Counted from the stretch's first letter, positions 1 to 8,600 are shown. The stretch: 64,000 nt of DNA from JANWKQ01 sp964624635 (GCA_964624635.1 CAZUXM010000004.1:31941-95940); one strand, 5' to 3'. Numbers and translations: made by a program. The notes: generated by a model from the sequence alone, not told the origin.

Positions 1-339
1 GAAATGAACAGAAACCTGATGTTCTTCAGCATGTTTAAAAGCATCTAACAATACTTGGTTTTTAAAAAATTGTTGAGAGGTAATTTCTTTATTTATTTTC
101 TCCAAATCTTGGTATACAATTCGGCCTGCACCAATATTTAAGTGACCCACTTCCGAATTGCCCATTTGCCCTTCCGGTAAACCAACTTTTGTTCCTGAGG
201 TTTCTAATTGAGAATGCGGGTAATCTTTCATTAACCGATCTATATTCGGAGTATTAGCCTGAAAAATTGCGTCGGATTTTGAATGATTTCCAAGTCCCCA
301 GCCATCCATAATAGCCAAAATTACTTTTTTATGATTCAT
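1..339 (-). CDS. gpmI: 2,3-bisphosphoglycerate-independent phosphoglycerate mutase, N-terminal part
   Basis: This cytoplasmic glycolytic enzyme interconverts 3- and 2-phosphoglycerate using two metal ions and a phosphoserine. Only the first 113 residues are inside the window; the rest of the gene lies beyond position 1. The N-terminus carries the metal-binding MDGWG motif with Asp12, and the hallmark QMGNSEVGHLNIGAGR with catalytic Ser62 at the family-typical position. The ATG at 339 overlaps the stop of the upstream sensor kinase by 11 bases, so the two are probably translationally coupled in a murI-kinase-gpmI operon. Identification is by motif and is firm; the remainder of the protein is not visible. 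Confidence 0.95.
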   Translation of the reverse strand, partial: MNHKKVILAIMDGWGLGNHSKSDAIFQANTPNIDRLMKDYPHSQLETSGTKVGLPEGQMGNSEVGHLNIGAGRIVYQDLEKINKEITSQQFFKNQVLLDAFKHAEEHQVSVHF

Positions 340-1270
340 ACTTTAAAGTTATGATAAATTGTGTTCCATTGGGGATATTATCTTCTACTCTAATTTCGCC
401 ATTCAGCGATTCTACCAATCTTTTCACAATGTAAAGTCCCAGTCCGGTGCCTTTTGCATTTCGGGTGTTTTCATCGCCAATGCGATAAAATTTATTAAAA
501 ATCATTGCTTTTTCTTTTTTATTGATCCCTTTTCCTAAGTCGCTGATTATGAATGAGATGCTCTTTTTTTCTTGTCGGGCATTTACCCTGATTTCCGTGT
601 TTTCCGGAGCATATTTCATGGCATTTTCAAGCAGATTATAAAATACAGAATACAAGGCAATTTTGTCGCTTTTTATGACCAAATCATCCGAAATATCAAT
701 GACTAAAATATGTTTCCGTTGATAAATGGAAAATAGATGCTGCGAAATTTCGGATATAAATGATTTTATTGGAATATTTTCTTGATTGGTTGAATAGGTA
801 CCTCCTTCTATTTGTGAAGCCATTAATATGTTTTCAACCAACTTACTTAAACGGTCGGTTTGTTGAATGGAGGTTTGAATTAATTTTGCCTTTTTTTCAT
901 TAGGAATATTATCTTTTTCGAGGGTTTGTAAAATTAATTTATTGGATGCTAAAGGGGTTTTTAGCTCATGCGTAACCGATAATAAGAAATTGGTTTGTTG
1001 TTGGGCCAATTTCTTTTCTTTTTCTAAACTTTTTAAAATTTGTTTAAACGCTAAAATAATCAATACAAAAAAAATAGTTCCTTCGCCTAAAACCATCCAT
1101 ATTTTTCGGGTACCAATACTCAAATCTTCAAAGCTGGCTCGCAAATCTTGAATTTCGTAGGTTTGTTTTAGAATGAGGTATGCCCACCATAAAAACTGAG
1201 CCACAACATAAAATGCTGTTAAGTAAATAACAAAATAAGGATTGTGAAAACTTATTTTTTTTGAACTCAT
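329..1270 (-). CDS. Sensor histidine kinase, two TM segments
   Basis: Membrane sensor kinase of a two-component system. Two hydrophobic segments near residues 12-35 and 60-82 enclose a short extracytoplasmic loop of about 25 residues, so there is little room for a ligand domain. The phosphoacceptor H-box reads SVTHELKTPLAS, followed by the HATPase N-box (NLLENAMKYA), G1 (ISDLGKGI) and G2 (GTGLGLYIVKRL). I chose the ATG at 1270 because it overlaps the murI stop as ATGA; a longer frame begins at 1294. No response regulator lies beside it here, so its partner must be encoded elsewhere. Its position, overlapping both murI and gpmI, suggests co-expression with them. The stimulus is unknown. Confidence 0.9.
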   Translation of the reverse strand: MSSKKISFHNPYFVIYLTAFYVVAQFLWWAYLILKQTYEIQDLRASFEDLSIGTRKIWMVLGEGTIFFVLIILAFKQILKSLEKEKKLAQQQTNFLLSVTHELKTPLASNKLILQTLEKDNIPNEKKAKLIQTSIQQTDRLSKLVENILMASQIEGGTYSTNQENIPIKSFISEISQHLFSIYQRKHILVIDISDDLVIKSDKIALYSVFYNLLENAMKYAPENTEIRVNARQEKKSISFIISDLGKGINKKEKAMIFNKFYRIGDENTRNAKGTGLGLYIVKRLVESLNGEIRVEDNIPNGTQFIITLKYES

Positions 1271-2079
1271 TCTTGATGCGAAGTTTCTGCCCAAATATTT
1301 CTTTTTTCTAACTTAATTTTTTGTCCAAAAAAGTTAGCAGCACTTTCGGCAAAAGATTTAGTGTAATCAGAAACATAAAAGTGATGACTAGGGCTGGTTT
1401 TGGGTTTTGGTAATGTTCCCATTTTTTTCTGAATATAAGCAGCTATTATTTTTGCCGAATCAATAATATCTACCTTTCCTTTATAAAATTGTTCAACTGA
1501 GTCTTTGATTAGGGGATAATGGGTGCATCCTAAAATAATGCCATCAATGTTTTTTAACTCTTTTTTGCTTAAATAACTATGGATGATTGTTTTGCTGATT
1601 TTATTATCATAAAAACCTTCTTCAATCATAGGAGCTAAAAGGGGTGTAGCTAACGATGATACTTTAATATTTTTCTTTTTTGCATTAATTTTTCGAGGAT
1701 AAACGCGGGAAGTTATTGTGCCTTTAGTCCCAATAACCCCAATATTTTTAGATTCGTAATGTTCACAAACAAAATCGACTATCGGATCAATCACACTATA
1801 CACAAAAGCTTTCCCGTATAAATGTTTTTTTAATTCTTCATAAGCAAAGGAAGAAGCAGTGTTGCAAGCAATCACAATATGCTGACAGCCTTGTTGTAAT
1901 AAAAAATCGCCGATTCCTTTTGAGTATTCTATGATTAGTTCTTTGGATTTATCTCCGTATGGTAAATGGGCTGTATCGCCAAAATAGATAATTTGGGCCC
2001 CCGGTATATGGTGTTGTATTTCTTTGGCAATGGTTAGGCCTCCTATGCCAGAATCAAACACTCCAATTTTATTTGTCAT
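1267..2079 (-). CDS. murI: Glutamate racemase
   Basis: Converts L-glutamate to D-glutamate for peptidoglycan stem peptides, in the cytoplasm and without a cofactor. The 270 residues are typical for the family. Visible hallmarks are the N-terminal VFDSGIGGLT with the acidic Asp9 and Ser10, the first catalytic cysteine in ACNTASS (Cys72), and the second in GCTHYP (Cys185). The gene leads a compact minus-strand cluster; its TGA overlaps the ATG of the histidine kinase. Nothing looks degraded and the assignment is firm. Confidence 0.96.
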   Translation of the reverse strand: MTNKIGVFDSGIGGLTIAKEIQHHIPGAQIIYFGDTAHLPYGDKSKELIIEYSKGIGDFLLQQGCQHIVIACNTASSFAYEELKKHLYGKAFVYSVIDPIVDFVCEHYESKNIGVIGTKGTITSRVYPRKINAKKKNIKVSSLATPLLAPMIEEGFYDNKISKTIIHSYLSKKELKNIDGIILGCTHYPLIKDSVEQFYKGKVDIIDSAKIIAAYIQKKMGTLPKPKTSPSHHFYVSDYTKSFAESAANFFGQKIKLEKRNIWAETSHQE

Positions 2080-2126
2080 ATCAACAAATTTAAGATCTAA
2101 TTAAAACAAAGCGAAAAAAGAATCGA

Positions 2127-3023
2127 TTATTTTTTGCGATTTAAAATCATGACCCCTGCTAAAATTAAAGCCATGGATAATATTTGTATAAAAGAAATAT
2201 ATTCATGATCGGCTACTCCCCATAAAACAGCAACAATGGGAATAATATAGGTAGATGAAGAAGCAAAAACAGGGGAAGTGTTCTTTAAAAGGTTATTAAA
2301 AATAATAGTTGCTAGGGCAGTGCCAAAAATCCCTAATACACTAATATACCCAAGGTTAATGAGGGCTTTAGGGGAATTTAGCTTAGAGAAAAAATCGGTT
2401 TGAAAAAGTAAAAGGGCAGCTAAAGGGCCAAGTAAAGTAAAAATCATGGTAGCGGTTTCAATGCCATTAAATTCTTTTAAATATTTGTTTAAAATATTTA
2501 CATTTAAGGCATAACAAATGGTGGCTACAATAATAAACAGCGCATAAGAATTAATCCCAAATAAGCCTTTTTCAAAAAAACCAAGCAAGCCAAATACTCC
2601 CACAATACTAATAATAGCCCCAATAATTTGAGCTCTAATAACATTTTGCTTAAAAAAGAAATATCCCATTATCATGGCTAAAACAGGTACAAAAGCATTT
2701 AGCATTCCGGCTAAAGAGCTGTTAATTCTGGTTTGAGCGGTTGTGAAAAGGATGGCAGGTATAAAACTCCCCAATAAACCGGAGGAAAGCAATAAAAGTG
2801 CTTTTTTAAAAGTGAATTTAGGCCAATTTTTAAAACCAAAAGGAATAAGCACAAAAGAAGCTATAAACATTCTGTAAAAGGCTACTTCATAGTTTGTAAA
2901 GCTTTCTAAGCCTTTTTTCATAAACATAAAAGAGCTTCCCCAAATAATGGCAACTAATAATAAAATCCAATATTGGTTAATTTTTTTACTATAATCGATG
3001 CGAATCATAAAATATGTGGGCAA
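2127..3023 (-). CDS. DMT-superfamily (EamA) transporter
   Basis: An inner-membrane protein of 298 residues with about ten hydrophobic helices arranged as two EamA repeats. The first contains the typical WGSSFMFMKKGLESF start with the conserved early Trp-Gly; the second ends in LALILAGVMILNRKK. Members of this drug/metabolite family export amino acids, nucleosides or metabolites, but the substrate cannot be read from the sequence. ATG codons at 3023 and 3008 are both possible starts; the second removes five residues. It is divergent from the cobalamin adenosyltransferase across a 44-base gap that must hold both promoters. Confidence 0.88.
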   Translation of the reverse strand: MPTYFMIRIDYSKKINQYWILLLVAIIWGSSFMFMKKGLESFTNYEVAFYRMFIASFVLIPFGFKNWPKFTFKKALLLLSSGLLGSFIPAILFTTAQTRINSSLAGMLNAFVPVLAMIMGYFFFKQNVIRAQIIGAIISIVGVFGLLGFFEKGLFGINSYALFIIVATICYALNVNILNKYLKEFNGIETATMIFTLLGPLAALLLFQTDFFSKLNSPKALINLGYISVLGIFGTALATIIFNNLLKNTSPVFASSSTYIIPIVAVLWGVADHEYISFIQILSMALILAGVMILNRKK

Positions 3024-3067
3024 GATAAACCATTTTTGTTAGAAATTTGTTGGGTAAATAAGAACAC

Positions 3068-3619
3068 ATGAAAATATATACAAAAAAGGGAGATTTAGGG
3101 GAAACATCCTTATTTGGGGGAGAACGCGTTTTAAAGAATCACATACGCATTGATGCTTATGGGACAATCGATGAACTTAACTCTTACATTGGTTTAATAA
3201 GAGATCAGGATATACATATTTCAATAAAAGCTTTTCTCACGCATACGCAAGAAGTTTTATTTACCGTAGGTTCTCATTTAGCAGCATCTAAAGCATCGGC
3301 GCTGAAGCATTTGCCCAAATTAAACCCAGATGAAATTAAAAATTTAGAAATGAATATTGATGCCATGGAAACGGAACTTGCGCCCTTAACCTCGTTTATA
3401 TTACCAGGCGGCCATACCATTGTTTCATACTGTCACATTGCGCGTTGCGTATGCCGTAGAGCAGAGCGGTATGCTGTTACTTTAAATGAGCACGAATCTA
3501 TCGAAACATTTATTATCCAGTATTTAAATCGATTATCCGACTATCTTTTTGTGCTTTCGCGCAAAGTGGCTAAAGATTTACAGGTCGAAGAAATAAAATG
3601 GATACCAAAGAAGGGATGA
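3068..3619 (+). CDS. PduO-type cob(I)alamin adenosyltransferase
   Basis: Transfers the 5'-deoxyadenosyl group of ATP to cob(I)alamin, making coenzyme B12 in the cytoplasm. The N-terminus MKIYTKKGDLGETSLFGG is the signature of the PduO-type ATP-binding loop. The later RCVCRRAERYAV and LNRLSDYLFVLSR segments carry the conserved Arg and Asp residues of the trimeric helical bundle. The 183 residues match family length. Its TGA overlaps the likely ATG of mutY (ATGA at 3616-3619), so the two are probably cotranscribed. No cobalamin biosynthesis genes or B12 riboswitch were seen nearby, which fits a salvage role. Confidence 0.93.
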   Translation: MKIYTKKGDLGETSLFGGERVLKNHIRIDAYGTIDELNSYIGLIRDQDIHISIKAFLTHTQEVLFTVGSHLAASKASALKHLPKLNPDEIKNLEMNIDAMETELAPLTSFILPGGHTIVSYCHIARCVCRRAERYAVTLNEHESIETFIIQYLNRLSDYLFVLSRKVAKDLQVEEIKWIPKKG

Positions 3620-4674
3620 AAGATTTTAGCGAAAAACTGATTCATTGGTACGAATTAAATAAGCGGGATCTGCCCTGGAGAAACACCAAAGATCCTTATT
3701 ATATATGGCTGTCAGAAATAATTTTGCAACAAACTAGGGTGTTGCAAGGTTTGCCATATTATGAAAAATTTACATCCAATTTTCCTACTATTCAGCATTT
3801 GGCTTCCGCCTCCGAAGATCATGTATTAAGTTTATGGGAGGGATTGGGATATTACAGCCGGGCTCGAAATTTGCATCATACTGCAAAAAATATTCATTTA
3901 AATTTAAAGGGAGAATTTCCCATTACGTATGATGAAATTATTAAACTAAAGGGTATTGGACCTTATACTGCAGCAGCTATTGCCTCCTTTGCCTTTAATG
4001 AGGTTAAACCTGTGTTAGACGGCAATGTAGCGCGGGTTATTTCAAGGATTTTTGGCGTTTTTGGTCCCGGTGACACCAATGATTTTAAAAAGCAGATTGA
4101 AAAATACACGAATGAATTAATTGATCCAAACAGACCCGCCTCTTTTAACCAGGCCATTATGGAATTTGGCGCCACTTTTTGCACCCCGGCAAATCCGCCT
4201 TGTGAAGAATGCATTTTTAAGACACGATGTTTTGCCTATCAAAAAGGAATGGTGACTGAATTACCAGAAAAAAAGAAAAAACTCAAAAGGCGCGAACGTT
4301 TTTTGGAATATTTTATATTAGAATTTGATAAGAAAATTTTTCTCAAAAAAAGGAACCAAAATGAGATTTGGGAAGGATTGTATGAACCAGTATTGATTGA
4401 AGCAGACAAAAAACAGGTAGAAAAAGTATTTATGAAAGAGGTGGTTTTAAAAAAAATCATCGGGCATAAATCGGCCATTCAAAATATGTCAATCACTGAG
4501 TATCAAAAGCATGTGCTTAGTCATCAGGATTTGTACGTCCGTTTCTGGCATCTTGCATTAAGCACCTTACCCGAACAAGAATATATTAAAGAATATAAAT
4601 TAATTGAGGTTTCTCAACTTACACAATATGGAATGCCCATTGTAATAAAAAAGCATTTATCCAGTATTTTTTAG
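3616..4674 (+). CDS. mutY: A/G-specific adenine glycosylase
   Basis: Removes adenine mispaired with 8-oxoguanine in base-excision repair. The helix-hairpin-helix GPD core shows the catalytic Glu in IWLSEIILQQTRV and the hairpin plus catalytic Asp in KGIGPYTAAAIAS...VLDGNVARV. The iron-sulfur loop is Cys-x6-Cys-x2-Cys-x5-Cys within FCTPANPPCEECIFKTRC. A C-terminal NUDIX-like domain of about 120 residues recognises 8-oxoguanine. The start at 3616 is preferred because it forms an ATGA overlap with the upstream stop and gives the usual N-terminus; an in-frame ATG at 3598 would add six residues. The gene ends at a bidirectional terminator. Confidence 0.95.
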   Translation: MKDFSEKLIHWYELNKRDLPWRNTKDPYYIWLSEIILQQTRVLQGLPYYEKFTSNFPTIQHLASASEDHVLSLWEGLGYYSRARNLHHTAKNIHLNLKGEFPITYDEIIKLKGIGPYTAAAIASFAFNEVKPVLDGNVARVISRIFGVFGPGDTNDFKKQIEKYTNELIDPNRPASFNQAIMEFGATFCTPANPPCEECIFKTRCFAYQKGMVTELPEKKKKLKRRERFLEYFILEFDKKIFLKKRNQNEIWEGLYEPVLIEADKKQVEKVFMKEVVLKKIIGHKSAIQNMSITEYQKHVLSHQDLYVRFWHLALSTLPEQEYIKEYKLIEVSQLTQYGMPIVIKKHLSSIF

Positions 4675-4682
4675 AAACAAAA

Positions 4683-4703
4683 AAGGCCACTAAAAGTGGC
4701 CTT
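4683..4703. terminator. Bidirectional terminator between mutY and lipoprotein gene
   Basis: A perfect 8-bp stem (AAGGCCAC with GTGGCCTT) closes a 5-base loop between two convergent genes. A-rich sequence on the left serves as the U-tract for the minus-strand gene. The right side is T-rich but less strong. Confidence 0.75.
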
Positions 4704-4726
4704 CATTATATAATTTCGATTAAGAA

Positions 4727-5701
4727 TTAGCTAACATTTACAAAATGAAATCCGTCTGCAGATTTTCTCCAAACAATTGCTATTAGCCTTGTGTTAGCCA
4801 TAACCCAGGTTGGATCTATAGTGATAGATCCTTGAAAAGATTTTAAATCATTTTTGTGTAAATTAGAACCAATTAATACTCCTTCAGGTTTTCCTTCCAT
4901 AGCTTCTCTTAAAACACGGTTGTGAATTCTATTTGGATCAGAACCGCCATTGTCTAATGTTTGTTGCTTAACAATTCCATCTTCTAAAATATAAACAGCA
5001 ACATAAAATTCATCTGTGCCACCATCTTCAAACATCATCATATTACCTTTTATTTTAATTTTACCAGCCTCTATAGTAGATGAAATTGCAGCATTTGCAA
5101 TTGGAGCGGCACCATTGGTTGCGCTAATGATATTTGCAGCCGCATAATAGTTTGTTTCAACAGCAGAATCTCCGACTACGAAATTAGGAGTTCCTCCATA
5201 AGGCCAATATTGATCTAACCATGCTCTGTATGGATCTGTAGTGCCTGTTAAATCATCATTAGTTTGAACAGTAAAACATTTAATAGCCGGCTCTTGAGTA
5301 AGAAATGTTTCAAATGCAGGATCTCCCCAACTTCCGCAAGAGTGACACCAGGTTGCCGTATACATATAAAGTATAGTTTTTTGTTCTTGTTTAGGAAAAC
5401 CTAATGATCCACCGCCGCCAGAACCATTTCCGCCATTTCCTGGGCTAGCACTACCTGGCACATAACCAGCAGGGTAGGTACAAGTACCATTATCATGGTC
5501 AGCAAATGCATCATAGTTAAGAGCATTTACATCAGTACATCCTAATTTCGCATATTTACAAGTTCCATCATCTACTTCTGCTTTTGCATTAAAATTTACA
5601 GCTGTTGAATCTGTACAACCTTTGTTTTTCTTACATCCTGTTAAATAAAAAGAAGAAATTGCAAGCGTTGAAAAAAGTAAAATCTTATTTATCGATTTCA
5701 T
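4727..5701 (-). CDS. Thioredoxin-like (Omp28-related) lipoprotein with GCTD repeats
   Basis: A 324-residue surface or periplasmic lipoprotein. The signal peptide ends in the lipobox LTGC (Cys23). Two copies of a roughly 25-residue cysteine-flanked repeat follow, each starting GCTD and ending DDGTC or DNGTC plus Lys/Thr-Tyr; such Asp-rich repeats are common in marine Bacteroidota exoproteins and may bind calcium. A Gly/Ser linker then leads to a thioredoxin-fold domain with ATWCHSCGSWG, a redox Cys-x2-Cys, and the later cis-Pro-like GGTPNFVVGD. The C-terminal half resembles the Omp28-related beta domain. A thiol-disulfide or protein-folding role is inferred. It ends at a terminator shared with mutY. 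Confidence 0.75.
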   Translation of the reverse strand: MKSINKILLFSTLAISSFYLTGCKKNKGCTDSTAVNFNAKAEVDDGTCKYAKLGCTDVNALNYDAFADHDNGTCTYPAGYVPGSASPGNGGNGSGGGGSLGFPKQEQKTILYMYTATWCHSCGSWGDPAFETFLTQEPAIKCFTVQTNDDLTGTTDPYRAWLDQYWPYGGTPNFVVGDSAVETNYYAAANIISATNGAAPIANAAISSTIEAGKIKIKGNMMMFEDGGTDEFYVAVYILEDGIVKQQTLDNGGSDPNRIHNRVLREAMEGKPEGVLIGSNLHKNDLKSFQGSITIDPTWVMANTRLIAIVWRKSADGFHFVNVS

Positions 5702-5755
5702 AGAATTAATATTACGGTTTTATAAATTGTGGGTAAAGTTAACAAAAAAATGAAG

Positions 5756-5863
5756 TCAAACAAAAATTAATGAAAAGACTAAAGCAAGACCACTTACAAC
5801 AATAACCCAAAGGAGAATGTTGACAAGGAGTTTGTGGTCAAGTATTTTAATTAATTTAGCCAT
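5756..5863 (-). CDS. Possible 35-residue single-pass membrane peptide
   Basis: An ATG at 5863 opens a 35-codon frame that begins MAKLIKILDHKLL, continues as one strongly hydrophobic helix (about residues 13-34) and ends FV-stop. The positively charged N-terminus followed by a clean helix looks like a real small membrane protein. There is no Shine-Dalgarno sequence, which is normal in Bacteroidota, and I know no family for it. It lies alone in the 338-base gap between the divergent lipoprotein gene and thrS; the rest of that gap holds only the likely thrS promoter. Confidence 0.4.
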   Translation of the reverse strand: MAKLIKILDHKLLVNILLWVIVVSGLALVFSLIFV

Positions 5864-6007
5864 TTTTTAGGATGATTCTTTAAATACATAACGATATAAA
5901 CGAAATAAGTTGCCGTATTATGAAAAGAATATCTTAAAAATTAACAATTTTAACAATTGCGAGATGCTTTGTTTGGGAAATAAAAACCAATTCTTCAAAC
6001 TTTATCT

Positions 6008-6015
6008 TAATTTTG
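6008..6015 (+). promoter_or_regulatory. Putative -7 box for thrS operon
   Basis: TAATTTTG matches the Bacteroidota -7 consensus TAnnTTTG and lies 24 bases upstream of the thrS ATG. A matching -33 TTTG at the usual distance is not clear, so the call rests on one box and position. Confidence 0.35.
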
Positions 6016-6039
6016 CATTCCCTTATTTAATTCAAAAAA

Positions 6040-7980
6040 ATGATCAAAATATCCTTTCCAGATGGAGCTGTTCGAGAATATCCAAAAGGAATTACACCCT
6101 TACAAATTGCATTAAGCATTAGCGAAGGGTTAGCCAGAAACATTATTGCTGCTCAATTAAATGGTAAAACAATTGATGCAACGTTACCAATCAACGAAGA
6201 TTCAAACCTTCGATTATTAAAATGGGAAGATGATGACGGAAAAGCAGTTATGTGGCATTCATCGGCGCACTTAATGGCGGAAGCTTTGGAAATATATTAT
6301 CCGGGAATTAAATTTGGTATTGGTCCTCCTATTGAAGCAGGCTATTATTATGATGTTGATTTTGGCGATCAATCATTTTCTGAAAATGATTTCAAAAAGA
6401 TTGAAGATAAAATGCTCGAATTAGCTAATCAAAAAAGTAAATATATACGGGAAGAAAAATCAAAAAAAGAAGCGATCGAGTTCTTTAAAGCAAAAGGAGA
6501 TGAATATAAATTAGAGTTATTAGAAGAATTAACGGACGGAGAAATAACTTTTTATTCGCAGGGAAACTTTACTGACTTATGCCGGGGTCCACATATCCCT
6601 GACACCAGCTTTATTAAAGCTATAAAATTAACCANNNNNNNNNNGGGTGCATATTGGAGAGGAGATGAAACCCGCAAGCAATTAACCCGAATTTATGGAA
6701 TAACCTTTCCTAAACAAAAGGAACTGGCCGATTATTTGGTTTTGTTGGAAGAAGCAAAAAAGCGAGATCACCGAAAATTAGGAAAAGAATTAGAGTTGTT
6801 TGCTTTTTCAGACAATGTTGGCCAAGGGCTTCCTTTATGGTTGCCTAAAGGAGCTGCGTTGCGAGATAAATTAGAGAATTTTTTGAAGAAACAACAAATA
6901 AAAACAGGATATAGCCCTGTAATCACCCCTCATATTGGAAATAAAAAGCTGTACGTTACTTCTGGCCACTACGAAAAATATGGTGCTGATTCTTTTCAGC
7001 CCATTAAAACACCTGTTGAAAACGAAGAATTTTATCTAAAACCCATGAATTGCCCTCACCATTGTGAGATTTATAAAACCAAACCGCGTTCATACAAAGA
7101 TTTGCCTTTGCGATTAGCCGAATTTGGAACTGTTTATAGATATGAACAAAGCGGGGAGCTGCATGGATTAACAAGGGTGCGTGGGTTTACCCAAGACGAT
7201 GCCCATATTTTTTGCCGTCAAGATCAGGTTAAAGAAGAGTTTAAAAAAGTAATTGACCTTGTGTTATATGTTTTTAAAGCCTTAGATTTTAAAGAGTTTA
7301 CTGCTCAAATCTCTTTGCGCGATAAATTGGACCGAACTAAATACATAGGAACCGATGAAAACTGGACCAAGGCAGAGCAAGCCATTATTGAAGCCGCCGC
7401 TGAAAAAGAGTTAAAAACCTTTGTAGAATATGGCGAAGCTGCATTTTATGGGCCAAAATTAGATTTTATGGTAAAAGATGCCATTGGAAGAAAATGGCAG
7501 TTGGGGACTATTCAGGTCGATTATAATTTACCTGAGCGCTTCGAATTAGAGTATACCGGTGCTGATAACCTAAAACACCGACCCGTTATGATTCATCGTG
7601 CACCATTTGGCTCTATGGAGCGATTTGTTGCGGTTTTAATTGAACATTGTGCCGGAAAATTTCCATTATGGCTATCTCCGGAGCAAATTGTGATATTACC
7701 AATTAGTGAAAAATTTAATGATTTCGCAGAAAATTTTTCAGAATTGCTAAAAAATTCCGATATTCGCGCTCTTGTTGATACGAGAAACGAAAAGATTGGT
7801 AAAAAAATAAGGGACAATGAGTTACTTAAAATCCCTTACATGGTTATCATAGGCGAGAAAGAGGAGCAAGAGAAAAACGTTTCAGTAAGAAAACAAGGAC
7901 ATGGAGATTTAGGTACTTTTAGTTATCAAGACTTCATAAAAATGATGCAGGATGAAATTGAAGCCTCTATCATTCAATAA
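6040..7980 (+). CDS. thrS: Threonyl-tRNA synthetase
   Basis: Charges tRNA-Thr in the cytoplasm. Domains in order are TGS (residues 1-60), the editing domain with HSSAHLMAEAL, the class II catalytic core with MNCPHHCEIY, motif 2 around FGTVYRYEQSGELHGL, RVRGFTQDDAHIFC, motif 3 in APFGSMERF, and a C-terminal anticodon-binding domain from about residue 545. The 646 residues match the family. Ten Ns at 6635-6644 interrupt a conserved stretch just before GAYWRGD. Comparison with E. coli ThrS suggests only about seven real bases are missing, so the frame is preserved and the gene is intact. It heads the thrS-infC-rpmI-rplT operon. Confidence 0.97.
   Translation: MIKISFPDGAVREYPKGITPLQIALSISEGLARNIIAAQLNGKTIDATLPINEDSNLRLLKWEDDDGKAVMWHSSAHLMAEALEIYYPGIKFGIGPPIEAGYYYDVDFGDQSFSENDFKKIEDKMLELANQKSKYIREEKSKKEAIEFFKAKGDEYKLELLEELTDGEITFYSQGNFTDLCRGPHIPDTSFIKAIKLTXXXXGAYWRGDETRKQLTRIYGITFPKQKELADYLVLLEEAKKRDHRKLGKELELFAFSDNVGQGLPLWLPKGAALRDKLENFLKKQQIKTGYSPVITPHIGNKKLYVTSGHYEKYGADSFQPIKTPVENEEFYLKPMNCPHHCEIYKTKPRSYKDLPLRLAEFGTVYRYEQSGELHGLTRVRGFTQDDAHIFCRQDQVKEEFKKVIDLVLYVFKALDFKEFTAQISLRDKLDRTKYIGTDENWTKAEQAIIEAAAEKELKTFVEYGEAAFYGPKLDFMVKDAIGRKWQLGTIQVDYNLPERFELEYTGADNLKHRPVMIHRAPFGSMERFVAVLIEHCAGKFPLWLSPEQIVILPISEKFNDFAENFSELLKNSDIRALVDTRNEKIGKKIRDNELLKIPYMVIIGEKEEQEKNVSVRKQGHGDLGTFSYQDFIKMMQDEIEASIIQ
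6635..6644. other. Assembly gap (10 N) inside thrS
   Basis: Placeholder Ns between codons for Lys-Leu-Thr and Gly-Ala-Tyr-Trp of the catalytic core. The family normally has one residue fewer here than the placeholder gives, so the true gap is probably 7 bases. Confidence 0.95.
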
Positions 7981-8004
7981 AAATATTTTTTAACAAATAA
8001 AGTA

Positions 8005-8009
8005 GGAGG
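8005..8009 (+). promoter_or_regulatory. Strong Shine-Dalgarno of infC
   Basis: GGAGG lies four bases before the ATT codon. It is unusually strong compared with other genes here, which mostly lack one, and it fixes the non-ATG start of IF-3. Confidence 0.75.
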
Positions 8010-8013
8010 GTAT

Positions 8014-8577
8014 ATTAACAAGCCGAGTAACAATTTTTACGGAAACAGACGATTTGTACGTAACAAAGAACCTGAACATAAAATAAACGGATTAATCCGA
8101 GCTAAAGAAGTACGTGTTGTTGGAGATGGAATTGAACAAGGTGTTTTTTCGATAGAAAAAGCATTAAAAATTTCTGAAGAGGCTGGATTAGACTTAGTAG
8201 AGATTTCTGCAAGTGCGGTACCTCCTGTATGTAGGGTAATAGACTACAAAAAGTTTTTATACGAGCAAAAAAAGAAACAAAAAGAAATAAAGTCTAAAAC
8301 TTTAAAAGTTGTTATAAAAGAAATACGTTTTGGACCAAATACAGATGATCATGATTTTAATTTTAAATTAAAACACGCCGAAAGATTTTTAGGAGAAGGC
8401 TCAAAAGTAAAAGCCTACGTGTTTTTTAAAGGAAGATCAATTATGTTCCAAGAACAAGGAAAAGTAATATTATTAAAACTGGCTCAGGCTCTAGAAGATA
8501 TAGGTACTGTGGAAGCTATGCCCCAAATGGAAGGCAAAAAAATGCACATGCTTATAACGCCGAAGAAGAAAAAATAA
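8014..8577 (+). CDS. infC: Translation initiation factor IF-3, ATT start
   Basis: Binds the 30S subunit, prevents premature 50S joining and proofreads start codons. The frame has no ATG at its N-terminus. An ATT at 8014 follows a strong GGAGG (8005-8009) and begins a 187-residue protein of normal length. The N-domain contains INGLIRAKEVRVVGD and the linker region DYKKFLYEQKKKQKE; the C-domain contains KVVIKEIRFGPNTDDHDF and ends in a Lys-rich tail. A rare AUU start, which IF-3 itself discriminates against, is the classic infC autoregulation. The gene lies 33 bases after thrS and 23 before rpmI. Confidence 0.95.
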   Translation: MNKPSNNFYGNRRFVRNKEPEHKINGLIRAKEVRVVGDGIEQGVFSIEKALKISEEAGLDLVEISASAVPPVCRVIDYKKFLYEQKKKQKEIKSKTLKVVIKEIRFGPNTDDHDFNFKLKHAERFLGEGSKVKAYVFFKGRSIMFQEQGKVILLKLAQALEDIGTVEAMPQMEGKKMHMLITPKKKK

Positions 8578-8600
8578 ATTTAATTTAACACTGAAGTACT

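Noticed and set aside
5910..6122. Short plus-strand frame overlapping the thrS start
   Set aside because: It runs through the promoter region and the thrS N-terminus in another frame and resembles no known protein.
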